Source of the DNA: CALXSC01 sp964493475
Lineage (GTDB): Bacteria > Pseudomonadota > Alphaproteobacteria > Rickettsiales > UBA1997
Direction of reading: 5' to 3'
Assembly (NCBI GenBank): GCA_964493475.1
Contig: CAZBNS010000055.1
Coordinates: 1 to 12,763, forward strand
Length of the DNA stretch: 12,763 bases
The position numbers and the translations under genes are program-made. This document shows, in pieces, positions 1 to 6,079 of the stretch. Below the pieces are notes generated by a model. The model had not been told where the DNA came from, did not search any database, and saw only the letters and a program-made list of their open reading frames with translations. Each line of letters starts with the position of its first letter. Position 1 is the first letter of the stretch.

Positions 1-2
1 TA

Positions 3-452
3 AAGTTAAATTGTTCTCTTGGTGTTGTTGGACATACGAGTTCTTGTTCCCCTAAATCTTGTCCACAGGCTTCGTATAATAGCGGTTGGTATAATTATGA
101 TCGTATATGGGATGCTTGTATGGTAAATTGTAGCTCTACTCATAGAGCTGGTGGTTCTCAGAATTGTGGTGGCACTGGCAAAATAATATGTTCGTATCTT
201 AATAATGGTAATACTATTAATGATATAAAAGAAATTTGTAGCAAGCAGAATAGAACATTGGAAGCTCACGCACATGGTGGTAGCGTACAGTGTTTCACAG
301 TAGTTTTTAGAGCTGATGTTAAGACTTATACTGACAGAAGATATACAGTTTATTTTTGTTTTAAATGTAATTATGGAGTATGGGAATATATTTATTCGGA
401 TACATTTTTAGGAAAATCAAATGATAGTAACTGTCATGAATATTATGATTAA
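3..452 (+). CDS. Cysteine-rich protein, 5'-truncated by window edge
   Basis: The frame is open from the first full codon of the window (position 3) to a TAA at 450-452, about 149 codons, so the true start lies upstream; the first ATG in the window (120) is internal. The visible part holds about 12 cysteines spread evenly, with many Ser, Gly, Asn, Tyr and Trp residues and few hydrophobic runs. This is what disulphide-bonded extracellular proteins look like. No family is recognised. A secreted or pilin-like surface protein is plausible, but the N-terminus, where a signal peptide or prepilin leader would be, is missing. It converges on the small gene at 479-775. A frame this long without a stop in such AT-rich DNA, with normal amino-acid use, supports coding; function is unknown. 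Confidence 0.7.
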   Translation, partial: KLNCSLGVVGHTSSCSPKSCPQASYNSGWYNYDRIWDACMVNCSSTHRAGGSQNCGGTGKIICSYLNNGNTINDIKEICSKQNRTLEAHAHGGSVQCFTVVFRADVKTYTDRRYTVYFCFKCNYGVWEYIYSDTFLGKSNDSNCHEYYD

Positions 453-478
453 TTCATTTTTTACCTATATAGACAATA

Positions 479-775
479 CTATTCATGGCAATCTTCATAA
501 TTATCACTTTTATCACATGTGTCTTTGTTTTGATTTATATAACAATAACTATATGAATGTGAAACATAAAAATTGCCAGAAGAACCGTGATTTACAACAG
601 GTGTAGATTTTACATAATTGCTGACCACACTATATATAAAAAGTAAGAATAATATATTATATACTGCATTATTATTGTAATTATTCTTTTGAGAATAAGA
701 ATAATTCTTATTATTACTATCATCTGTTTTTTGATTTAAAAGATTATTTAATTCTTTTAGTTTATCAGTTATCAT
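479..775 (-). CDS. Small hypothetical protein with one membrane segment
   Basis: A 98-residue frame starts at ATG 775 behind a weak ribosome site (CAGGT, 5 nt before the start). The first 35 residues are polar and rich in Lys, Asn and Asp. Residues of about 37-56 form a hydrophobic stretch (AVYNILFLLFIYSVVSNYV) that could be a single transmembrane helix. The tail is rich in Ser and Tyr with three cysteines near the C-terminus. The layout suggests a cytoplasmic N-terminus, an anchor and a short external Cys-containing tail, possibly paired with the facing Cys-rich gene, although that link is only inferred from position. The composition is low-complexity, so a chance frame cannot be excluded. 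The overlapping plus-strand frame at 421-606 has no ribosome site and is taken as its shadow. Confidence 0.45.
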   Translation of the reverse strand: MITDKLKELNNLLNQKTDDSNNKNYSYSQKNNYNNNAVYNILFLLFIYSVVSNYVKSTPVVNHGSSGNFYVSHSYSYCYINQNKDTCDKSDNYEDCHE

Positions 776-842
776 GTTTTACCTGTTTTTTATTAAACTT
801 AATACATATAAATAATTCATGTAATAAGTTCTAAATTAATAA

Positions 843-963
843 TAAAAATCGTACTTAAAAAAGTGCGGAGGTTAAACAACTGGCTAAATCAGCCCCTATA
901 GTCTTTTAATTTATATAAATATGAATTATTATAACTATAAGCCTCCGCTATATTTATATGATT
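843..963 (-). ncRNA. Candidate small structured RNA with own promoter and terminator
   Basis: Read on the minus strand, this stretch begins just after a promoter-like pair and ends in a hairpin with a U-rich tail. Between them, GCGGAGG (948-942) pairs perfectly with CCTCCGC (871-865), closing a domain with two arms. One arm is TATAGT/ACTATA (939-934 with 902-897), topped by a long AU stem. The other is GGCT/AGCC (894-891 with 885-882). This makes a three-way junction of about 85 nt. The terminator stem shares the bases CGC (867-865) with the closing helix, so the two compete, as in a riboswitch or attenuator. It could be a free sRNA or the leader of the small gene starting at 775. It matches no RNA family I recognise. 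The arms also pair on the plus strand, so orientation rests on the promoter and U-tail. Confidence 0.4.
845..867 (-). terminator. Rho-independent terminator-like hairpin
   Basis: On the minus strand CGCACTT (867-861) pairs over 7 bp, with one G-U, with AAGTACG (856-850). The loop is four T, and ATTTTT follows directly. It lies about 70 nt upstream of the start at 775, so it would either end an independent small RNA or attenuate that gene. Confidence 0.45.
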
Positions 964-969
964 GTAAAT

Positions 970-999
970 ATAATAAAGGCCTAAAGACTATACTGTTAA
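970..999 (-). promoter_or_regulatory. Promoter for the candidate minus-strand RNA
   Basis: On the minus strand, TTAACA (999-994) is followed after 18 nt by TATTAT (975-970); with a 17-nt spacer the -10 would read TTATTA. Predicted start is near 963, a few bases before the closing helix of the RNA candidate. The spacer contains TATAGTCTTT (992-983), which is the inverted copy of 906-897 inside the RNA. Confidence 0.35.
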
Positions 1000-1103
1000 T
1001 TTGGTTTTGGTGTTTAAGCCATTACAAATGCTCGAAGGCAATTTGATTTGGTTTTATTTGCCAAATGTTTGTTTTCTTATAATTGCTGATAATTAGATAA
1101 GAC

Positions 1104-1132
1104 TTGAAAAATATTTTTTTATATTTTATTTT
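1104..1132 (+). promoter_or_regulatory. Promoter of the plsY operon
   Basis: TTGAAA (1104-1109), a 17-nt spacer and TATTTT (1127-1132) lie just upstream of plsY. The predicted start near 1139 leaves a leader of only about 10 nt with no Shine-Dalgarno sequence, so plsY may be translated almost leaderless. Confidence 0.4.
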
Positions 1133-1149
1133 AAAACTAGATTAAAAAA

Positions 1150-1776
1150 ATGAAAAGTTCTATGGATTCAGGATTACAATTCTTATTACTTGAGGCATTT
1201 GCTTATTTATGTGGTTCAATTCCTTTCGGTTTGATAATTTCAAAAATAGCTAAAAATATAGATATAAGGGAGCATGGCTCGCACAATATTGGTTCTACTA
1301 ATGTGGCTAGAACTTTAGGTAAAAAATTGGGAGCTTTGGTTTTGTTGTTGGACGGATTAAAAGCTGTTGTTCCTTTAATTTTAACAAAATATATGTATGA
1401 TGGCTGTAGAACGGCTATGGCAATTACTACTTGTGTAGTTATACTTGGACACATATTTCCAGTTTGGTTGAAATTTAAGGGTGGAAAGGGAGTAGCTTGT
1501 CTATTGTTTTCATTATTTGTTCTTGATTATAGGTTGGGATTGGTATTTTTGGTTTCTTGGTTGCTTTTATTTGCTTTGTTTAGAATTTCAGCTCTATCTG
1601 CTTTAAGTGGAACAATTATGGTTTTAATTTTTTCGTTTTTTATATCAAGAGTATATTTCATTATGATGCTATTTTTGACTTTGGTAATTTTCTTAAAACA
1701 TAAGGAGAATATTAAAAGATTAATAAAAGGTGAAGAATTTGGATTTAATAATAAAAAGATAGGGGAAAAATTATGA
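1150..1776 (+). CDS. plsY: Acyl-phosphate glycerol-3-phosphate acyltransferase PlsY
   Basis: PlsY moves the acyl group from acyl-phosphate to glycerol-3-phosphate to make lysophosphatidate, the first step of membrane phospholipid synthesis, in the inner membrane. All signature segments are visible in this 208-residue protein: GSIPFGLIISK (about 22-32), the glycine/serine loop GSHNIGSTN (43-51) with LLLDGLKA after it, and HIFPVWLKFKGGKGVA (101-116), the glycine-rich substrate loop. Hydrophobic stretches fill the rest, as expected for a multi-pass protein, and the length is normal for the family. No Shine-Dalgarno sequence precedes ATG 1150; an in-frame ATG at 1162 is an alternative start. Its stop overlaps the next start (ATGA), so the following gene is probably translationally coupled. 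Confidence 0.95.
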   Translation: MKSSMDSGLQFLLLEAFAYLCGSIPFGLIISKIAKNIDIREHGSHNIGSTNVARTLGKKLGALVLLLDGLKAVVPLILTKYMYDGCRTAMAITTCVVILGHIFPVWLKFKGGKGVACLLFSLFVLDYRLGLVFLVSWLLLFALFRISALSALSGTIMVLIFSFFISRVYFIMMLFLTLVIFLKHKENIKRLIKGEEFGFNNKKIGEKL

Positions 1777-1988
1777 GTTGGTTTGGCAAAAAGAAATCAG
1801 GTGATAAAGAAATAACTAGAGGTTTTAGTCAAGAAACTGTCGTGAAAAACAGCAATAAAACTATTACTTTAAAAGTTTTAAAAAATGAGGAAGGAATTGA
1901 AGATAAAGCAGAAAATAAAACAAATATTCAAGATTTAGGCATTCCTATAGACCTTGGAAGCATGCCTGTTAAAAAAAGCAAAAAATAA
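1773..1988 (+). CDS. Small basic hypothetical protein coupled to plsY
   Basis: This 71-residue frame starts in an ATGA overlap with plsY and has a good ribosome site (AGGGGA, 6 nt upstream), so it is very likely translated. The protein is soluble, highly charged and lysine-rich at both ends (MSWFGKKK at the start, VKKSKK at the end). There is no hydrophobic core longer than a few residues, no cysteine and no recognised motif. It may be largely unstructured; lysine-rich ends could favour nucleic acid or membrane-surface contact, but that is only inference from composition. The HAD gene follows after 12 nt, so it sits inside the plsY operon. No family is recognised. Confidence 0.7.
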   Translation: MSWFGKKKSGDKEITRGFSQETVVKNSNKTITLKVLKNEEGIEDKAENKTNIQDLGIPIDLGSMPVKKSKK

Positions 1989-2000
1989 GTATCTGCTTAA

Positions 2001-2981
2001 ATGGAAAAATTAGATAATATCCTTGATTTAGAAAGCAGATTTGATGTTTTTATCTTTGATGCTTATGGCGTATTTTGGGATGGAGCGGATTTTTATAAAG
2101 GCAGTAGAGAAGCTATGGAAGAATTGGTTAGTATGGGTAAAGTCGTATATGTTTTATCTAATACTACGCAAATCTCTGAGGACACTATAAAAAGTTATGA
2201 TAAAAGAGGATTAGTTAAGGGTATCCATTATAATGAAATGATTACATCAGGACAAGCATTAAAAGAAGCCTTAATAAATGATGAAGTGCATTTTATCAAA
2301 AATTTAAAAGCTAGAAAAGTTTATCAGTTTGGAACGCCAAATATGAAAATTTTTGAAGGTAGTAATTATACAATGGTTAATAATTTAACTGAGGGTGAGT
2401 TGATTTATATTTCTGCTCCTCAATTAAATGAAGAAGAATATAATTCTTTAAAAGATAGATATGGAAAATATTTGTTTGAAGCTAAAACTCAAAAAGAAGG
2501 CGAGCCAAGAAAATGGAACTCAACAGCTATTGAACCATTTGCTAGCGCTATAAAAGTTCTTTTAAAAAGCGGACTGCCAGTTTTAAATGCTAATCCAGAC
2601 TATACAGCGTTGGAAGGAGTAAAAGACGACAATAAAAGAGTTTTTATTATTAGACAGGGTGCTATAGCTGAGGTATTGAGAAAGTGCTGCGCTGAAGTTG
2701 TTGAATACGGAAAGCCAAATAAAGAAATTTATGATTTTACATTTAGAGTTTTATCACAAAACGATATAGGCATATCAGATAAATCAAGGGTTTGTATGGT
2801 TGGTGATACATTAAGAACTGATATTAAAGGCGCTAATAATGCTGGAATAGTGTCTGTTTTGTGTCTTAAAACCGGCAATACCGCCTGCGAGCTTGCAAAA
2901 GGCAAAAAACTAGATAAGTTAATAGAGGAAGAAGATGCTGTTGTAGATTATACTATAAATACTGTTGGAAAAACTGAATAA
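2001..2981 (+). CDS. HAD superfamily class IIA hydrolase-like protein
   Basis: The protein has the order of motifs of a class IIA haloacid-dehalogenase hydrolase: motif I FDAYGVFWDG (nucleophile D20), motif II VLSNTTQ (51-57), the large C2-type cap, NANPD (196-200), motif III lysine in YGKPN (K238) and motif IV MVGDTLRTD (266-274). The usual acid/base Asp two residues after the nucleophile is Tyr22 here; I recall that the group of Gram-negative, mainly alphaproteobacterial proteins with a DxWG/DxYG motif I shows the same change. Such proteins may act on sugar phosphates or similar small phosphorylated compounds, but the substrate is unknown. At 326 residues it is somewhat long. There is no clear ribosome site before ATG 2001; the start is supported by the family-like distance to motif I. 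Confidence 0.85.
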   Translation: MEKLDNILDLESRFDVFIFDAYGVFWDGADFYKGSREAMEELVSMGKVVYVLSNTTQISEDTIKSYDKRGLVKGIHYNEMITSGQALKEALINDEVHFIKNLKARKVYQFGTPNMKIFEGSNYTMVNNLTEGELIYISAPQLNEEEYNSLKDRYGKYLFEAKTQKEGEPRKWNSTAIEPFASAIKVLLKSGLPVLNANPDYTALEGVKDDNKRVFIIRQGAIAEVLRKCCAEVVEYGKPNKEIYDFTFRVLSQNDIGISDKSRVCMVGDTLRTDIKGANNAGIVSVLCLKTGNTACELAKGKKLDKLIEEEDAVVDYTINTVGKTE

Positions 2982-2993
2982 AAGGAGTAAAAA

Positions 2994-3425
2994 ATGACTG
3001 AAAAATTTGAATTAGTTCCAGGTCTTGCAAAAAAGGATCACATTATAGACTTAAAACTTTGCACTGTTTTATTTGAAAACAACAAATATTATCCTTGGGT
3101 GTTTTTAGTGCCAATGAGAAATGGAATTAAAAATATGACATATCTCACAATGGAAGATAGAATTCAACTAATGAAAGAAATGGCTATTGTTGAAAAAGTT
3201 ATGTGGACATTATTTCCTTGCGATCAAACAAATGTCGCTATGATTGGAAATAAAACGCCTCAATTGCATGTTCATATTCTATGTAGAAAAGAAGGAGATG
3301 CTGATTGGCCTACTACTGTTTGGAATAATCATAAAGAACCTTATAGTGAAGAGGAAAAATTGGCTACAATTGCAAAAATTAAGACTGGAATTGAGGCTGA
3401 GATGAAGAAGCCGGAATATAAATAA
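2994..3425 (+). CDS. HIT family protein
   Basis: A 143-residue histidine-triad protein of the nucleotide-binding fold. The active-site strand reads PQLHVHILCR (89-98), giving H92-x-H94. The first histidine of the triad is Gln90, and the following DADWPTTVW segment (102-110) marks a HIT subgroup in which that Gln is usual. HIT proteins hydrolyse or transfer nucleotides from nucleoside phosphoramidates, dinucleotides or similar compounds; the substrate here is not known. A strong AAGGAG site sits 6 nt before the start, only 12 nt after the HAD gene, so it is the last gene of the plsY operon. The downstream 209 nt have no gene. Confidence 0.9.
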   Translation: MTEKFELVPGLAKKDHIIDLKLCTVLFENNKYYPWVFLVPMRNGIKNMTYLTMEDRIQLMKEMAIVEKVMWTLFPCDQTNVAMIGNKTPQLHVHILCRKEGDADWPTTVWNNHKEPYSEEEKLATIAKIKTGIEAEMKKPEYK

Positions 3426-3634
3426 TTTTATTGTCGAATAAATCAGGTTTGTAATTTACATTTAATACTATTATAAATAGTTCCATCTTGTCGCTTTAAG
3501 TAAGAGGAGGCTAAAATATTTATATAATATAAGAAATCTTAAAACATATAATCGCCAAATAAAGTATTGTAAAATTTATTGTTTTTATTATTTTTTGATT
3601 TAATCTTTTTGCAGGTTTTGATAAACTAAATTAT

Positions 3635-4315
3635 ATGAGAACTCTACAGAAACCCAAAGTAATAATTTTTGACTGGGATAATACGCTTGCTGAAAACAGA
3701 GATGTTGTTGTCGGCTCAATGAATAAAACTCTTGCAAAATATGGCAAGGAGGAATGGGAAATTAGTAAGAAAAAATATAGAGATCCAAATAAGTCTTTGA
3801 AGGAAAATTTTCAAAATTTTTTTGGTGATAATGCTGCACGAGCTTATCAAGATTATATGAATGCTTATTTAGAATTATATGGCGATTTATTAAAACCGCT
3901 TCCGTTTTCTCAAGAATTATTGAAAAAATTGAATAAAGAGTTTCCGGAAATAAAATTAATAATTATAAGCAACAAAGAAAGAAGTTTGCTTTTGATGGAA
4001 ATTGAAGCTTTGTATAAGGATATTGAATTTTTTAAAATTATGGCAAATGGGGATAGTGAAAAAAATAAGCCAGACGCTTCTCCGGTATTTAAATCACTTG
4101 AGGGAAGTGAAATTGATGTTAATCCATTAAATGTGTGGGTAGTGGGGGATTCAAAACAGGATATTGATTGTGCTTATAATGCTAATTGCCAGCCAATTCT
4201 ATTGGGAAAGGGCAATCTTGCGGAAGAAAGTTATTTTGAGGAAAAAAGAAAATCAACTCCATCAATGAAAAATATAGATAGTTTTGAAGAAATGATTAAA
4301 TATTTTAATAAATAA
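3635..4315 (+). CDS. HAD family phosphatase-like protein, next to kdsB
   Basis: This 226-residue protein has a full set of HAD motifs: IIFDWDNTLAE (nucleophile D13 and acid/base D15), IIISNKER (motif II, S112), KNKPDASP (motif III, K145) and VWVVGDSKQDID (motif IV, 168-178). An alpha-helical cap fills the space between motifs I and II, as in phosphoglycolate-phosphatase-like enzymes. It lies 9 nt before kdsB and is surely co-transcribed with it, so a role in Kdo or LPS sugar-phosphate metabolism is possible. It is not KdsC, which lacks a cap and has a different motif I. No Shine-Dalgarno sequence is seen before ATG 3635 and an in-frame stop at 3596 limits upstream extension. Confidence 0.85.
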   Translation: MRTLQKPKVIIFDWDNTLAENRDVVVGSMNKTLAKYGKEEWEISKKKYRDPNKSLKENFQNFFGDNAARAYQDYMNAYLELYGDLLKPLPFSQELLKKLNKEFPEIKLIIISNKERSLLLMEIEALYKDIEFFKIMANGDSEKNKPDASPVFKSLEGSEIDVNPLNVWVVGDSKQDIDCAYNANCQPILLGKGNLAEESYFEEKRKSTPSMKNIDSFEEMIKYFNK

Positions 4316-4324
4316 GGAAAAAAT

Positions 4325-5110
4325 ATGTCAAATGTAATTACATTAATACCAGCTAGAATGAAGGCTACAAGATTGCCTAATAAGCCATTGCTTGAGGTAA
4401 ATGGTAAAACTATCATTCAAAGAGTTTGTGAAAATGCAAAAAAATATATAACAAATAGTGATATTTATGTTGCTGCAGGAGATCAAGAAATAGTTGATGT
4501 ATGTAAAAAAATAGGCGTTGAAGCTATTTTGACGGATCCATCACTGCCATCAGGAACCGATAGAATTGCCGCTGCTTTAAAGCAAATTGATCCAAGCGGT
4601 AAAAAATACGACATAGTAGTAAACTTTCAAGGTGATGGACTAAATGTGGATCCAAGAGTTAATTTACCATTAATTAAAATGGTTGAAAAAGGCGATTGTG
4701 ATATTGCGACTTGTGGTATGATTTTTAAAACAAAAGAGGCCGCAGACAATTCAACAAATGTAAAAATTGTTATGGGATTAAGAGATGGTGAAATTGAAGG
4801 AAGAGCGCTTTATTTTACAAGGGCTGCAAATTGTCCGTTTACGAGAGATCCACAAAAAATTAAAAATCAGGATTTATATCACCACATTGGAGTTTATGTT
4901 TATAAGGCCTCTTCTTTGCAAAAGATAGTTTCATTACCTGTTGGTGTTCTTGAGGAAAGAGAGGCTCTTGAACAACTGAGAGCATTAGAAGCTGGTATGA
5001 CAATAAGAGCCAGAATAATTACGCAAAAAGAAATGAAGTTAGTTCAAGAAGGTCCGGCAGATGTAAATACTCCAGAGGAATTGGAAGAAGCTAGAAAATA
5101 TATAAAATAA
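4325..5110 (+). CDS. kdsB: 3-deoxy-manno-octulosonate cytidylyltransferase
   Basis: KdsB joins CTP and Kdo to give CMP-Kdo, the activated sugar for the inner core of lipopolysaccharide, in the cytoplasm. The nucleotide-binding start LIPARMKATRLPNKPLLEVNG (about 7-27) is typical. SGTDR (76-80) and VVNFQGDGLNVDP (98-110) follow at the expected spacing, and the C-terminal LEQLRALEAG and NTPEELE segments fit the family. The usual QGDEP motif reads QGDGL: the Asp is kept but the Glu is Gly. Length (261) is close to normal. AAGGA lies 6 nt before ATG 4325, and the HAD gene ends just upstream. It shows that the organism makes Kdo-containing LPS. Confidence 0.92.
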   Translation: MSNVITLIPARMKATRLPNKPLLEVNGKTIIQRVCENAKKYITNSDIYVAAGDQEIVDVCKKIGVEAILTDPSLPSGTDRIAAALKQIDPSGKKYDIVVNFQGDGLNVDPRVNLPLIKMVEKGDCDIATCGMIFKTKEAADNSTNVKIVMGLRDGEIEGRALYFTRAANCPFTRDPQKIKNQDLYHHIGVYVYKASSLQKIVSLPVGVLEEREALEQLRALEAGMTIRARIITQKEMKLVQEGPADVNTPEELEEARKYIK

Positions 5111-5130
5111 TAATTAATTATATAAATTCC

Positions 5131-5212
5131 CTTATTGCAAACTAATTAAGCTAATTGCGATTATTTATTATAGTTTATTTCGTCTTTTAGATGTTTTTCT
5201 TATTGCAAACTA
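5131..5212. repeat. 14-bp direct repeat pair downstream of kdsB
   Basis: CTTATTGCAAACTA occurs exactly at 5131-5144 and again at 5199-5212, 68 bp apart, in the kdsB-aroK gap. Each copy contains TTGCAA, the hexamer used as -35 elsewhere in the window, but no -10 box follows at the right distance. Function unknown; could be a protein-binding site pair or a duplication trace. Confidence 0.5.
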
Positions 5213-5214
5213 TT

Positions 5215-5286
5215 TATAGTTGGTATTTATTTGATGAAGCTTAACGTCAAATGTTAAAGCCTAAATGACAAATAAAAACTACTATA
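5215..5286. other. Long imperfect stem-loop in the kdsB-aroK gap
   Basis: Nested inverted repeats fold into one hairpin: TATAG/CTATA (5215-5219 with 5282-5286), TTTATTTG/CAAATAAA (5226-5233 with 5269-5276) and GCTTAAC/GTTAAAGC with one bulge (5239-5245 with 5253-5260). No T-tract follows on either strand, so it is not a classical terminator, though it could protect or end the convergent kdsB and aroK transcripts. The rest of 5111-5426 shows no gene, tRNA or clear regulatory site. Confidence 0.35.
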
Positions 5287-5426
5287 ATTAAACCGAAGAA
5301 AGATTGCAATATACAAATAACAATTCTCTAAGCTGCTATCAGCAACAATCACTCACTATAATGAAAAATAAAACTACAATACCCAATCACCACATCAACT
5401 CACTTCTATTTAAAAACGCTGCTTTA

Positions 5427-5981
5427 TTACTTTTCAAAATCCCTAATATATTGAGCTATTGACCCCATAATTACATTTATTGAAGTATCTCTATTCAAAT
5501 ACGTTGTATTTATCGTAATATCAGCCTCTTTATATATTGGCATTTTTTTGTCAAAAATTTCTTTCAAAATTTCTTCTTTATTACCCTGCTCTAATAATGG
5601 TCTCGTATTCTTTCTCTTGACCCGCTCAAGCAATGTATCAAATTCAACTTCCAAAAAAACCGAAATAGCCCTATCTTTGATTAAATCTCTTATATCTTTA
5701 TCATCAAAAGCACTTCCACCAATTGACAACACTTGTGGCTGATGATTATTTAATATTCTCGCTATAGTTTTTCTCTCTAGTCTTTTAAAATATTCCTCCC
5801 CTTTTTGTTCAAATATTTCAACGACACTCATGCACTCTACTTTTTCTATCTCTCTATCAGAATCAATAAATTTTATATTCAACCTTTGAGCCAACGTAAA
5901 GCCAGTTGTTGTTTTGCCTGCTCCCATCATGCCTATTAAAATTATAGTTTTTCTATTTGAAGGATGTATTTTTTCTTCCAT
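5427..5981 (-). CDS. aroK: Shikimate kinase
   Basis: Shikimate kinase phosphorylates shikimate with ATP on the way to chorismate and aromatic amino acids. The P-loop GMMGAGKTT (17-25), IDSD (39-42, shikimate-binding Asp), KGEEYFKRLE (60-69), SIGG (87-89) and the LID arginine in NTRPLL (125-130) appear in order, and the 184-residue length is normal. Three substrate-site positions differ from the family norm as I remember it: the Arg of the FRxxE motif is Lys66, the third Gly of GGG is Ser90, and the Arg before P-x-Y is Lys in KKMPIY. A related small-molecule kinase is the alternative, but shikimate kinase is much the best fit. No strong ribosome site; ATG 5981 is the only sensible start before the P-loop. 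It is divergent from tsaB. Confidence 0.87.
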   Translation of the reverse strand: MEEKIHPSNRKTIILIGMMGAGKTTTGFTLAQRLNIKFIDSDREIEKVECMSVVEIFEQKGEEYFKRLERKTIARILNNHQPQVLSIGGSAFDDKDIRDLIKDRAISVFLEVEFDTLLERVKRKNTRPLLEQGNKEEILKEIFDKKMPIYKEADITINTTYLNRDTSINVIMGSIAQYIRDFEK

Positions 5982-5996
5982 ACTTTAAAAAAATTT

Positions 5997-6025
5997 TTAA
6001 TAAAATATAAATTGAATAATTGCAA
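5997..6025 (-). promoter_or_regulatory. Promoter of aroK
   Basis: On the minus strand TTGCAA (6025-6020) is followed after 17 nt by TATTAA (6002-5997), 16 nt before the aroK start. The -35 hexamer is a palindrome and is also the -35 of the facing tsaB promoter. Confidence 0.4.
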
Positions 6026-6048
6026 GTTATCCAATAACTGTATTATAT
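6020..6048 (+). promoter_or_regulatory. Promoter of tsaB
   Basis: TTGCAA (6020-6025), a 17-nt spacer and TTATAT (6043-6048) precede tsaB, with a predicted start near 6055 and a leader of about 25 nt. Confidence 0.45.
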
Positions 6049-6079
6049 ATATATTTATGAATATAATTTTCAAGTAAAA

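Noticed and set aside
6..275. Minus-strand 89-codon frame opposite the Cys-rich gene
   Set aside because: It has low-complexity composition and no ribosome site, and lies antisense to a better-supported coding frame.
863..871. Group II intron 5' end (GTGCG)
   Set aside because: No domain V, no intron-encoded protein and no plausible 3' end; a 5-base match is chance.
882..896. tmRNA-like start GGGGCTGATT on the minus strand
   Set aside because: The following bases do not continue as the conserved tmRNA 5' domain, and there is no T-arm, CCA end or tag peptide frame.
1203..1454. Minus-strand 83-codon frame inside plsY
   Set aside because: It is a shadow of the strongly conserved PlsY frame.
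3504..3510. GAGGAGG as a ribosome site for a small gene
   Set aside because: No start codon follows at a usable distance; the downstream bases hit TAA within a few codons.
3635..4315. KdsC (Kdo-8-phosphate phosphatase) assignment
   Set aside because: The protein has a helical cap and a DWDNT motif I, unlike the capless KdsC type; only the neighbourhood suggests the role.
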